A DNA stretch of 64,000 nt from JAJDTT01 sp965116695 (GTDB taxonomy: Bacteria; Acidobacteriota; UBA6911; RPQK01; JAJDTT01), in assembly GCA_965116695.1 (NCBI GenBank), contig OZ220706.1, forward strand, positions 3,906,001-3,970,000, given 5' to 3'. This document shows positions 51,086 through 59,212 of this stretch, in pieces. Position 1 is the first letter of the stretch. Every line of letters begins with the position of its first letter. Below the pieces are notes generated by a model. The model had not been told where the DNA came from. It did not search any database and saw only the letters and a list, made by a program, of their open reading frames with translations. The position numbers and the translations under genes are program-made.

Positions 51086-51250
51086 CCGGCGCCCGAAAGA
51101 CGCCGCTCCAAGCCGGCGCCTGAAAGACGCCGCTCCAAGCCGGCGCCTGAAAGACGCCGCTCCAGTCGGCGCCTGAAAGACGCCGCTCCAGTCGGCGCGT
51201 GAAACACGCCGCTCCTCCGAAGAGGGCACCCACAAGGGGTGCCCCTACTA
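51086..51250. repeat. Five tandem 26-27-bp hairpin units plus a sixth hairpin
   Basis: Units at 51086-51112, 51113-51139, 51140-51165, 51166-51191 and 51192-51218, each around GGCGCCTGAAAGACGCCGC (reverse-strand form of the GGAGCGGCG..TTTC hairpin). A GGGCACCC..GGGTGCCC hairpin (51224-51244) then abuts the stop of the convergent gene. Sits between two convergent 3' ends. Confidence 0.88.
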
Positions 51251-52459
51251 ATATTCTTCCGAGGTCTGCTCGATCCGGTACAGGTGGGTGTCGGTTCTCA
51301 ACAGCAGCGTCTCGCCCGCAACCGCCAGGGAAGCCAGGGTGCGGCCGTCGACCTGGTTCCTTGCCAGTTCTCGAAAAGCCTTCCTGGGAGCGATCACGAA
51401 GGTCTGACCCGTCTCGTTGAGAAAATAGATTCGTTCGGCGCCGTAGAGGGGAGAGGCGGAGAACCGGCCTTTCAGCCGTTGCTGCCAATGGACCTCTCCG
51501 GTCTTCGCGTCCAGACAACTTGCCACCCCCACGTCGCTGACCAGGTAGAGCTCGTCTCCCACCAGGATCGGTGACGGGTTCAAGGGCGCACCCCGGGAGA
51601 GCTTCCAGGCGATGTGGCTCTCGGTGACGTCTCCATTCCCGCCGGCCCGGACGGCGTAGAGGGTGGGGCGGTTGTACCCGGAGATGACGAAGACAAGATC
51701 GTGGCCGAAGACGGGGCGGGGCACGCCGGAGAATCCGTTGTGGGTGATCCACCAGAGCAGCTTGCCACTACGGGGGTCGTAGGCTCCAACCTGGCGCCCA
51801 CCGGGACTGACCAATTGGGTCTGCTCCCCCACCTGGATGATCAAGGGAGTGGAATAGGCCATGTAACTCGGGCGTTCAGTCTTCCAGCGGACCTTGCCGT
51901 TTTCCTTGTCCAGCGCGGCCACGTACTGAACGTCGGTCCCGTCGCAGGAGACGATGAGCAGGTCCTCGAAGAGCACCGGGGAACCCCCCGGTCCGTGGCC
52001 ATGCTCGTACTTGAGCCGGTTGCGCCAGAGCACTCGTCCATCGGTGGAGACGGCGGCCGTCCCGTTGGTCCCGTAGTGGACGTAGACCCGATCGCCCTCC
52101 AGCAACGCCGTGGGGGACGCATAGCTGTTCTTGGAGTGGATGCTTCCCGGGTTTTCCGTCCGGAAGACCTCCAGGTCGTGAAGCAGTTGCCCGTTCTCCA
52201 GTTCCAGAGAGACGAGTCGAAGGGAGCGGCCTTCATCTTGTGCCGCTGTGAGCCAGATCCGGCCGTCCCGGACCACGGGGGAAGACCAGCCGGAGCCGGG
52301 GACCGGGACCTTCCAGCGGATGTTCTTCTCCTCGGACCAGTTCAGGGGCAGCTTTTCTTCGCTGGAGTGCCCCTGTCCGTCGGGACCTCGAAACTGGGGC
52401 CACTCCTCGGCCTGCAGCAGGCTGACGTTGAGAAACAGTAGGGGGAGGAACCGGTTCAT
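51248..52459 (-). CDS. PQQ-like beta-propeller protein
   Basis: 403 residues with a signal peptide (MNRFLPLLFLNVSLLQAEEW). Contains WPQFRGPDGQGHSSEEKLPLN at the start of the mature chain and repeated blades with A.D..NGKVRWK / AYDPRSGKLLWW / CLDAKTGEVHWQQ, the PQQ/YWTD-like eight-bladed outer-membrane biogenesis type propeller (pyrrolo_quinol-like). No catalytic quinoprotein residues recognised, so probably a non-enzymatic exported propeller as is common in these phyla. The Met at 52459 is chosen for the signal peptide; the open frame extends to 52588. Confidence 0.85.
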   Translation of the reverse strand: MNRFLPLLFLNVSLLQAEEWPQFRGPDGQGHSSEEKLPLNWSEEKNIRWKVPVPGSGWSSPVVRDGRIWLTAAQDEGRSLRLVSLELENGQLLHDLEVFRTENPGSIHSKNSYASPTALLEGDRVYVHYGTNGTAAVSTDGRVLWRNRLKYEHGHGPGGSPVLFEDLLIVSCDGTDVQYVAALDKENGKVRWKTERPSYMAYSTPLIIQVGEQTQLVSPGGRQVGAYDPRSGKLLWWITHNGFSGVPRPVFGHDLVFVISGYNRPTLYAVRAGGNGDVTESHIAWKLSRGAPLNPSPILVGDELYLVSDVGVASCLDAKTGEVHWQQRLKGRFSASPLYGAERIYFLNETGQTFVIAPRKAFRELARNQVDGRTLASLAVAGETLLLRTDTHLYRIEQTSEEY

Positions 52460-52496
52460 GGGCTGGCGGATTCGGCTGGCGAGGGGCTTGGGGCGG

Positions 52497-53501
52497 TCAG
52501 TCCTCCTTGGCAAAGGCGGCGTCGAAAGCCACGCCGGAGGGCTTGAAGTCGATGGACCGGACGAAGGCGGCCGACTCGGTGGCGCCATGCTCCCGATCCA
52601 TGCCCGGGTCCTCCCACTCCACCGAGAGCGGGCCGCCGTAGCCGACGTCGTTCAGGGCCCGGATCACCTCTTCGAATCGGACGCTGCCCCGGCCCAGGGA
52701 ACGGAAGTCCCAGAACCGGTCCGGGTGCCCGAAGGGGAGATGCCCGCCGAACACGCCGGCCCGGGTGAGTGACGGCGACCAGTATGCGTCCTTCATGTGA
52801 ACGTGGACGATCCGGTCCCCGAAGGTCCGGATGAATTCCACGTAGTCGACTCCCTGGTAGCCCAGGTGGCTGGGATCGTAGTTGAAGCCGAAGCTCTCGT
52901 GCCCGCCGACGGCTTCGATGGTCTTCTCGGCGGTGGCGATGTCGAAGGCGATCTCGGTGGGATGGACCTCCAGTCCGAACCGCACGCCGCATTCCTGGAA
53001 CACCTGGAGGATGGGCAGCCAGCGGCGGCCCACGTCCTGAAAGCCCTGCTCGATGGACTCGGGGTCCACGGGGGGAAACGAGTAGAGGAGGTGCCAGATG
53101 CTGCTTCCCGTAAACCCGTTGACGATCTTGAGCCCGAACTCGGCCGCGGCCCGGGCCGTGTTCTCCATTTCCCGGGCGGCTCTTTGGCGAACCCCCTCCG
53201 GGTCGCCGTCGCCCCAGACCGGCGGAGGCAGGATGGCCTTGTGCCGGTCGTCGATGTTGTCGCAGACGGCCTGTCCCACCAGGTGGTTGCTGACGGCGTA
53301 GCACTGGAGTCCGTGCCGGTTCAGCGTCTCCCAGTGATTCCGGCAGTAGGAATCCTCTTCCAGTGCCCGATGGACCTCGAAGTGGTCTCCCCAGCAGGCC
53401 AACTCCAGGCCGTCGTAGCCGAATTCCTTGGCCTTGCGGCACATGGTGTCGAAATCAAGGTCGGCCCATTGCCCCGTAAACAAAGTGACCGGTCGTCCCA
53501 T
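52497..53501 (-). CDS. Sugar phosphate isomerase/epimerase (xylose-isomerase-like TIM barrel)
   Basis: 334 residues. AP endonuclease 2-type TIM barrel features: FGYDGLELACWGDHFEVHRA, VSNHLVGQAVCDN, FGLEVHPTEIAFD with metal-binding Glu, FNYDPSHLGYQGVD, RIVHVHMKDAYW with the HVHxKD motif, and GGPLSVEWEDPGMDRE with the C-terminal metal-binding Glu. GGAGG precedes the ATG at 53501. Family enzymes interconvert sugars such as inositol derivatives. Lies 37 bases upstream of the PQQ-propeller gene on the same strand, so probably cotranscribed. Confidence 0.88.
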   Translation of the reverse strand: MGRPVTLFTGQWADLDFDTMCRKAKEFGYDGLELACWGDHFEVHRALEEDSYCRNHWETLNRHGLQCYAVSNHLVGQAVCDNIDDRHKAILPPPVWGDGDPEGVRQRAAREMENTARAAAEFGLKIVNGFTGSSIWHLLYSFPPVDPESIEQGFQDVGRRWLPILQVFQECGVRFGLEVHPTEIAFDIATAEKTIEAVGGHESFGFNYDPSHLGYQGVDYVEFIRTFGDRIVHVHMKDAYWSPSLTRAGVFGGHLPFGHPDRFWDFRSLGRGSVRFEEVIRALNDVGYGGPLSVEWEDPGMDREHGATESAAFVRSIDFKPSGVAFDAAFAKED

Positions 53502-53566
53502 AAGTGCCTCCCGAACCGCGAGAATAGCATACCCAAACCGGCCTTTCATGGCGGCTGGACAATGCC

Positions 53567-53587
53567 GGGGCACCCCTTGCGGGCGCC
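53567..53587. repeat. Imperfect hairpin repeat in a divergent spacer
   Basis: GGGGCACCCCTTGCGGGCGCC, a slightly mismatched copy of the 1073 hairpin with the same CTTGC centre. Confidence 0.5.
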
Positions 53588-53630
53588 GTCATCACTCGTT
53601 TCCTGCTGAGGAGTCCCTCCCCTCTTCATC

Positions 53631-53659
53631 TTGCGAGTCGTGCCATGGCTGGCTATACT
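53631..53659 (+). promoter_or_regulatory. Sigma-70-type promoter for the desaturase
   Basis: TTGCGA at 53631-53636, 17-base spacer, TATACT at 53654-53659; leader of ~40 bases containing AAAGGA before the ATG. Confidence 0.5.
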
Positions 53660-53706
53660 TTCCTCCGTCGGCGCGGGAGTGCTGCGCCCCAAGAAAGGAC
53701 CTGAAA

Positions 53707-54435
53707 ATGATTTTCCTCTATGCGGCCATCTATGTGGCCGTGGTGGTTCAGATATCCAATCTTTGCACCACCATCTACCTTCACCGGTATATGTCCCACC
53801 ATGCCCTCAAGTTGCACCCGTCCGTGGCCATGGCCATGCAGTTCTGGCTCTGGCTGCATACCGCCATCGACCCGCGGGAGTGGGTCGCGGTGCATCGCAA
53901 GCACCACCAGTTTCCCGACGAGCACGGGGATCCCCACAGTCCGAAACTGGAGGGGCTCTGGAAGGTTCTGCTGACCAACGCCTACCTCTACCGCAAGGAA
54001 GCGGCCAACTCGGATACGGTCGCCCGGTACACCCGGGACATCCGCACCAACCGGGTCGAGGATTTCATGCACCGGCAGGGTTATTTGGGCCTGTTCCTGG
54101 GGGTTCTGGCGGCGGGCGTGCTATTGGGGCCGATCGCCGGAATCGCGTCGTTTCTTATCCAGGCGGTGGTCTACGTCTTCCTCAACGGCATGATCAACGG
54201 CGCCTGCCACGCCGTGGGCTACAAGAACTTCCACAACACCGCCACCAACCTTCGCTGGGTGGCGTGGCTCACCGCCGGCGAGGGGTTGCACAACAACCAT
54301 CACCACGCCCCGTCGTCACCCAAGCTGAGCCTTCGTCTCAGCGAGATCGACCCGGCGTGGCCCGTGATCCGCCTGCTCGAGTGGTTGAAACTGTGCAAGG
54401 TCAGGCCGCGCCTCACGCGCATGCCATCGTCGTGA
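53707..54435 (+). CDS. Acyl-lipid/acyl-CoA delta-9-type fatty acid desaturase
   Basis: Integral membrane di-iron enzyme introducing a double bond into fatty acyl chains. 242 residues. All three histidine boxes are present: HRYMSHH (26-32), HRKHH (63-67) and HNNHHH near residue 197. Four membrane helices, the last pair around ILxG..LLGPIAGIASFLIQAVVYVF. It is shorter than eukaryotic desaturases, typical for bacterial DesC-like proteins. The ATG at 53707 follows AAAGGA; the longer open frame upstream is not conserved. Confidence 0.9.
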   Translation: MIFLYAAIYVAVVVQISNLCTTIYLHRYMSHHALKLHPSVAMAMQFWLWLHTAIDPREWVAVHRKHHQFPDEHGDPHSPKLEGLWKVLLTNAYLYRKEAANSDTVARYTRDIRTNRVEDFMHRQGYLGLFLGVLAAGVLLGPIAGIASFLIQAVVYVFLNGMINGACHAVGYKNFHNTATNLRWVAWLTAGEGLHNNHHHAPSSPKLSLRLSEIDPAWPVIRLLEWLKLCKVRPRLTRMPSS

Positions 54436-54450
54436 ATGCCGGCGTTGGGG

Positions 54451-55347
54451 CTACCGGGCAGGTGGTCCCAGGATGAACGTCTTTCCCCCCAACTCGAAGC
54501 GCACACCACCGGCTCCCGGGGAGTAGGGTGTCTCTTCGCCTTTCCGGGGAGAATCCCTCAGTTCCAACGCTTCTCCCGGGACAGTCCGGACCGAAGCCGG
54601 ATCGATTCTGCGGACCGTGCTGCTCTGAAGGTCCATCAGAAGGGGCCCGTCCAGGCCGGGGACCTGGATGAGAAACCCGCTGGCCCCTTCCGATTCGAAG
54701 ACCCGGGCTCCTTCTTCGGGTTGGCCGTCGATGGTGAGGGAGTAGCTCGAACTGGCCACGAACCGGGAGGTTTCTCCCAGTGCGCCCAGCCGATGGGCCG
54801 CCTCGATGAATTCGATGTCCGTGATCCTGTAGGCCCAGAGGGAGGCTCCGAGAGCCGCCACCAGCGCCAAGGCGAGTCGCCTCCTGGGAATTCCTTCTGC
54901 TTTGCGCCTTCTCCAGAAACAAAGAAGGGTCAGCGGAGCCATCAGCAGGAGATTCTGCCAGAACGCCTCCGCGGGAGTGCGCTCGATCAGGGAACCGAAG
55001 CAGCCGCAACTCCCCGGTTCCCTCAGTCCCTGGGACACGAGCCAATAGTTGCGCCCGTCGAGGAAGACAAGGAAGATCACCAAGGCAGCGGTCGGCAGCA
55101 GGACCACGAGGTGGCGAGTTCCCAGCAGCAACGCCGTCCCCAGTCCCGCCTGCAGGGCCAGGGCGATCAGCGCCATCTGGACGGCGGTGAACAGGAAATC
55201 CAATTCCTCCTGCCGGATCTGATCGATGAAGGCGCCGAAGTCGTCAGGATTCCAGCCCTTGCCATAGGTGGCAACCAGGAACACCATCCCCAGCAGCACC
55301 GCACCGGCTGTCCCGGAATGTTTTTTCCAACGGTCAGGAGGGTCCAT
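54451..55347 (-). CDS. MauE/DoxX-like redox-associated membrane protein
   Basis: 298 residues. Four to five membrane helices in the N-terminal two-thirds (AGAVLLGMVFLVATYGKGW; LQAGLGTALLLGTRHLVVLL; ALVIFLVFLDGRNYWLVSQG; LALALVAALGASLWAYRI) with the GSCGCFGSLIERTPAEAFWQN motif of MauE-type proteins, which help form or transfer disulfides in exported redox enzymes. The C-terminal ~100 residues form a soluble beta-domain (YSLTIDGQPEEGARVFES) not usual for MauE, probably periplasmic. Convergent with the desaturase. Confidence 0.78.
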   Translation of the reverse strand: MDPPDRWKKHSGTAGAVLLGMVFLVATYGKGWNPDDFGAFIDQIRQEELDFLFTAVQMALIALALQAGLGTALLLGTRHLVVLLPTAALVIFLVFLDGRNYWLVSQGLREPGSCGCFGSLIERTPAEAFWQNLLLMAPLTLLCFWRRRKAEGIPRRRLALALVAALGASLWAYRITDIEFIEAAHRLGALGETSRFVASSSYSLTIDGQPEEGARVFESEGASGFLIQVPGLDGPLLMDLQSSTVRRIDPASVRTVPGEALELRDSPRKGEETPYSPGAGGVRFELGGKTFILGPPAR

Positions 55348-55434
55348 GTCCGACTATTCTACCTCTGCGCTCATCTCGGATGCAGTCCGCCGGCTTGATA
55401 CGATTAACGTCCGATAGAAGGGAAGATCTTCCGG

Positions 55435-56001
55435 TTACGACCCTGCCGAAATCCGTTCGGCCAAGCCTTGGGGCAACACCGGTATCGTTCCTTCCGCGAG
55501 CAGGTCGCGGACTTCCGCCAACAGCGAGGATCCGTCCGGATCGATCGCCAGGTTTCTCTCCACCAGCGCCCGCGCTTCACGATCCCGTTCCTTGATGCTC
55601 CGGGCCAGGATCGTGGCCCCCATGGCCTGGCCATGGAAGGACGCGACGAGTTCCGCCCGCGGGCTCATTTCACCCAACAGGTGGAGTCCCTTGAGCAGAT
55701 CGGTCAGGTCCTGGAACATTTGTCCCAGCCGCCGCCGGGTCCCGCTCCAGTTCTCCCCCGACGTCAATTGGCGGGCCACCTGCATGTGGTAGGTCCGAAG
55801 GCCTTCGGCCAGCGTCGTCGCCACCACCATGTCCTGGTCCGCCGCTTTCCTCCCGGCCTCCAGCAACTGCTTCCGGGTCGGCCCCATGGCCGGAACGAAC
55901 ACGACGGGAGTCGCCTGCTCTCCTGCCAGAATGGATTCCAACACCCGCAGGATCGTGTCCGCCGACTGGATCTCTCCGCTCTTCAATTCCAACGTGTTCA
56001 T
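55435..56001 (-). CDS. Aspartokinase-like fragment, probably inactive
   Basis: 188 residues resembling only the N-terminal part of aspartate kinases: LRVLESILAGEQATPVVFVP then AMGPTRKQLLEAG corresponds to the early kinase strands, and LKGLHLLGEMSPRAELVASF to the helix that follows. The nucleotide-binding KFGGTSV motif is reduced to LELKSGEI, and all downstream parts (aspartate-binding loop, second ATP motif, ACT domains) are missing. It may be a decaying gene or a repurposed domain. The ATG at 56001 and an uninterrupted frame suggest it is still translated. Confidence 0.6.
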   Translation of the reverse strand: MNTLELKSGEIQSADTILRVLESILAGEQATPVVFVPAMGPTRKQLLEAGRKAADQDMVVATTLAEGLRTYHMQVARQLTSGENWSGTRRRLGQMFQDLTDLLKGLHLLGEMSPRAELVASFHGQAMGATILARSIKERDREARALVERNLAIDPDGSSLLAEVRDLLAEGTIPVLPQGLAERISAGS

Positions 56002-56106
56002 GGTAGTGAAACCTGTGGCAAACGATCTCCTGGAACCGCCACATTACCAAAATCAGGCCCTCTGCTCACCCCTCCACCGGCCTTCGTGGATCGGTATTGC
56101 ACCAAG

Positions 56107-56115
56107 TGATATAAC
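56107..56115 (+). promoter_or_regulatory. Extended -10 promoter element
   Basis: TGATATAAC (TG-n-TATAAC) about 50 bases before the start of the first TPR paralogue; no good -35 box, consistent with an extended -10 promoter. By-eye match only. Confidence 0.4.
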
Positions 56116-56166
56116 TCTTGGTAGCTTGGAGGCGGAGTCAGGCATTCACCCGCGCCAGGAGGCCTC

Positions 56167-57420
56167 ATGGGTCGGAAAGCTTTCCTTGCAAGTTCCCTGA
56201 TGTTGGCCCTGGCCACTTCGTTGCTTACCGGACAGCAGGATTCCATAGGCCGGGGGGACCGTGACGGACCAAGCCGGCAGCCTGGCAGAAGAGATGTCGA
56301 CGGACCGGCCGAACAGGTTTGGACCGAGCAGGCGGGCCAGATGCGACAACGCAGAATGCCCAGGCCGATGTTCCTCGCCGGCAAGGTAGTGACCGAGGAT
56401 GGGAGTCCGATCCCCGAGACCATCGTGGTGGAACTGGTCTGCCACGCGTCGGTGCGGCACCAGGTCCATACCTTCAAGGGGGGGCAGTTCAACTTCGACC
56501 TGAGTCCGCATCCGAGTTCCGCGTTCCTCGATGCCAGCGTCGCGCGCAACGACGCCAACAACGTGAACCCCTTTGCCCGGGTTCCGGGAGGCGAGTACAC
56601 CGCCGGTGGAGATCAGGTGGACCTGTCCGGGTGCGAGGTAAGGGCCAATCTTCCCGGATTCGTCTCGGACCGGATCCAGCTTGGACTGCGAAGAGCTCTG
56701 GACCGTCCCGACATCGGCGCCATCGTCATCAAACGCCGGGAGGGTGTGGTCGGCTCCACCGTGAGCTTCACCGCCTTGGCGGCGCCCAGAAAGGCCAGGA
56801 AAGCGTACGCCAAGGCCGAAAAGGAACTGCGAAAAGAAAAGACGAATCTGGACAAGGTCCGGAAGGAACTGGAGAAGGCGGTCCAGGTCTATCCCAAGTA
56901 CGCCACCGCATGGCATCTCCTGGGTCTGGTTCGGATGGACCACCAGAACGAAAAGGGGGCGCGGCAAGCCTTCGAAGCCTCCATCGAGGCGGATGAGAAT
57001 TACATTCGTCCCTATCTTTCTCTGGTGGACATGGAAATCCGAGCCGGCGCCTGGCTGCGTATCTCCGAGCTGTGCGGGAAGGTGGTGGAGTTGAACCCCT
57101 TCATGGTGCGCTGCCGGTACTACCACGCCGTGGCCAGTCTGAACCTGGGCCGGATGGAGGCGGCGGAGGCGTCGGCCATCAAGGTGCAGGAGAGCCGGGA
57201 TTCCCGCTTCCTGTCCGGAAGCCACTACATCCGGGGAGCCGTTCTGGCCCGCAGGGGGGACTTCGAGTCGGCCGCGGAACAGTTCCGGCGTTTTTTGAAG
57301 ATCGCTCCGGAAGGCCGGGGTGCGGCCCGGATCAAGGAGGATCTGGTGGCCTGGGAACAGCAGGGTCTGATCCAGGTCAATAAACCGACTGCAACCCAAG
57401 CCGGGCAGACGTTCCAATAA
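56167..57420 (+). CDS. Secreted regulatory-domain + TPR protein 1
   Basis: 417 residues. Signal peptide (AFLASSLMLALATSLLTG), a low-complexity linker, a transthyretin/carboxypeptidase-regulatory-like segment (GKVVTEDGSPIPETIVVELV; SGCEVRANLPGFVSDRI), a short conserved VSFTALAAPRKARKAY linker, then TPR helices (VQVYPKYATAWHLLGLVRMD; HYIRGAVLARRGDFESAAEQ). Probable extracytoplasmic scaffold. The next gene is a diverged tandem copy. Confidence 0.75.
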   Translation: MGRKAFLASSLMLALATSLLTGQQDSIGRGDRDGPSRQPGRRDVDGPAEQVWTEQAGQMRQRRMPRPMFLAGKVVTEDGSPIPETIVVELVCHASVRHQVHTFKGGQFNFDLSPHPSSAFLDASVARNDANNVNPFARVPGGEYTAGGDQVDLSGCEVRANLPGFVSDRIQLGLRRALDRPDIGAIVIKRREGVVGSTVSFTALAAPRKARKAYAKAEKELRKEKTNLDKVRKELEKAVQVYPKYATAWHLLGLVRMDHQNEKGARQAFEASIEADENYIRPYLSLVDMEIRAGAWLRISELCGKVVELNPFMVRCRYYHAVASLNLGRMEAAEASAIKVQESRDSRFLSGSHYIRGAVLARRGDFESAAEQFRRFLKIAPEGRGAARIKEDLVAWEQQGLIQVNKPTATQAGQTFQ

Positions 57421-57442
57421 ACAGTCGGGCAGGCGATCTTAC

Positions 57443-58627
57443 ATGTCTGGAAACAAGCTGATCCGGTTCTGGCTGGCGGCGTTGCTGGTGGGACCGTTGC
57501 TGCCGGCACCGGTTTCTCCGGCCCAGAACGTCCGGCCGGGTCCTCTGTTCGGGACGACGGACGACCGGCCGCAGGACGCCGATCTCACCGGTAGGAACTT
57601 CGATGACAACCGTATCGAGGTGCCGAAGCGGCTGCTGCTGGCCGGACGAGTGATCCTGGAGGACGGCAATCCCCTCCCCGAGTCCCTCAATGTCGAGCTG
57701 GCCTGCGGCGGCTCGGTCCGGCAGGAGACTCACACTTACGGGGACGAAGGCCGCTTCAGCTTCGAGCTGGGGGGCAGCGAAGGGGCCATGAGTTCTGCCG
57801 GAACAGGCTCCGACACCTTCGATCCCTTTTCCCGCATTCCCGGGGAGCGCCAGGACGCCCAGAGGTTCGATCTCAGCGGTTGCGTGATCCGGACGTCGCT
57901 GGACGGTTTCCGGTCAAACTCCATCCCCCTGGGTGTCCGCAGCTACATGGACAGCTCGGACGTGGGAATGATCATACTGAGGCGCATGGAGCACGTCGGC
58001 GGGACGACGGTGAGCTTCAACACCCTGGCCGCCCCCAAGAAGGCGCAAAAAGCTTACCGGGAGGCCGACCTGGAGCTGAAGAAGCAGCAGGGGGACGTCC
58101 AGAAGGCCATCCGTCACCTGAAAAAGGCCATCGAGCTCTACCCCGAGTTCGCCGCCGCCTGGTACCTCCTGGGCCGATGCCACCATGCTCTCCGGGACCG
58201 GGAGACGGCCCGGAAGCATTTCCAAAAGGCGGCCGACGCCGATCCCAAGTATCTGCGTCCCTACATGTTTCTGGCCATGATGGCGGTCCGGGACGAGTCC
58301 TGGGAGGAAGTGGCCCGCAACTGCGACCACGTCATCGGCCTGAATCCGCATATCATGCGGGCCCAGTACTTCAGCGCCGTCGCCAACCTGCAACTGGGCC
58401 GGCTGGACCGGGCCCTGAAGTCGGTCACGGCGGTCCGGGAGAGCGGTTCCAAGAGATACCTCGCCGGAAGCTACTACGTCCACGGAGCCATCCTGGCCCA
58501 GAAAAGGGACTTCACCGGCGCCGCCCGGGAGTTCCGCAACTTCATCGCCCTCAAATCAGGCGACAAGGCCTCCCGGGAACTCCAACAGAGGCTGGCCGCC
58601 TGGGAGCAACAAGGCCTGATCCGGTAG
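57443..58627 (+). CDS. Secreted regulatory-domain + TPR protein 2 (paralogue)
   Basis: 394 residues, same order as the upstream gene: signal peptide (FWLAALLVGPLLPAPVSPA), GRVILEDGNPLPESLNVELA, SGCVIRTSLDGFRSNSIPLG, VSFNTLAAPKKAQKAY, then TPRs (IELYPEFAAAWYLLGRCHHA; YVHGAILAQKRDFTGAAREF) and an almost identical AWEQQGLIR end. Separated from copy 1 by 22 bases. Its stop codon lies at the edge of a tandem hairpin array. Confidence 0.75.
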   Translation: MSGNKLIRFWLAALLVGPLLPAPVSPAQNVRPGPLFGTTDDRPQDADLTGRNFDDNRIEVPKRLLLAGRVILEDGNPLPESLNVELACGGSVRQETHTYGDEGRFSFELGGSEGAMSSAGTGSDTFDPFSRIPGERQDAQRFDLSGCVIRTSLDGFRSNSIPLGVRSYMDSSDVGMIILRRMEHVGGTTVSFNTLAAPKKAQKAYREADLELKKQQGDVQKAIRHLKKAIELYPEFAAAWYLLGRCHHALRDRETARKHFQKAADADPKYLRPYMFLAMMAVRDESWEEVARNCDHVIGLNPHIMRAQYFSAVANLQLGRLDRALKSVTAVRESGSKRYLAGSYYVHGAILAQKRDFTGAAREFRNFIALKSGDKASRELQQRLAAWEQQGLIR

Positions 58628-58721
58628 GAGGGGGGACATCCCTGTCCCCCATTCGCGACAGGAGGGGGGACATCCTTGTCCCCCATTCGCGACAGGAGGG
58701 GGGACATCCTTGTCCCCCTTT
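58626..58721. repeat. Tandem 34-bp hairpin array (2.8 copies)
   Basis: Units start at 58626, 58660 and 58694, each with GGGGGACA followed by TCC[C/T] and TGTCCCCC, separated by ATTCGCGAC. Overlaps the stop codon (58625-58627) of the preceding gene. Confidence 0.9.
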
Positions 58722-59148
58722 CGGATTCGGCCGAAATAAAGCGGCGCCATCTCGTCGCAGAACCGGTAGCTGGCGTGGAACTCGAGTCCCAGCTCGTGGC
58801 TGGAGTCGATGGCGACCTGCTTGAAGCTCAGACACTGTCCCGTCAGGCCGGCGGTCCTCCAGAACAGGTCCTGGATCACCTGACCCTTGTCGACGTCGGG
58901 AGCCTGGAGAAAGAGGCAACTGAAGGCGGGGTCTTCCGTCAACTTCACCCAGTGGCGCTGATCCAGGTCCGGCCTCCAGGCAGTATTGAACAGTCCCAGC
59001 AGATGTCGCGCCACCCGTTCAACTCCAGGGGATATTCGACGGCGGCCGCCGCCGTCTCGGGTCCGGCCCGCAGCATGATGCCCTTGAAGTGCTCCGTCTC
59101 GTAGTCGATCCTGCACCGGCCGAAGAGACGGACCTCCCGTAGCCGAAA
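58716..59148 (-). pseudogene. Truncated, frameshifted gene remnant
   Basis: On the minus strand a frame reads LREVRLFGRCRIDYETEHFK, GIMLRAGPETAAAAVEYPLE, LNGWRDI from about 59140 to 59020. The continuation, LGLFNTAWRPDLDQRHWVKL, EDPAFSCLFLQAPDV, FWRTAGLTGQCLSFKQV, is in another frame down to the hairpin array. Together they look like one protein broken by an indel near 59010, with a stop codon in place of its N-terminus and the array in place of its C-terminus. Family not recognised with certainty. Confidence 0.55.
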
Positions 59149-59170
59149 CGACTATTGCCGCGAACTCGCG

Positions 59171-59199
59171 TCGATTCGTCCGCGAATTCTATCTACAAT
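59171..59199 (+). promoter_or_regulatory. Possible promoter for the propeller gene
   Basis: TCGATT, 17 bases, TACAAT (59194-59199). The predicted start is only a few bases before the ATG at 59213 and no ribosome site is visible, so near-leaderless translation is possible. The -35 match is weak. Confidence 0.35.
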
Positions 59200-59212
59200 C
59201 GTCTGTCTGAAC

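Noticed and set aside
51086..51218. Possible CRISPR array
   Set aside because: Units are directly adjacent with no variable spacers and contain their own hairpin; no cas genes nearby. The same applies to 10776-10910 and 58626-58721.
53428..53706. N-terminal extension of the desaturase
   Set aside because: Extension is low-complexity and overlaps the isomerase start on the other strand and the promoter; the ATG at 53707 with a ribosome site fits the family.
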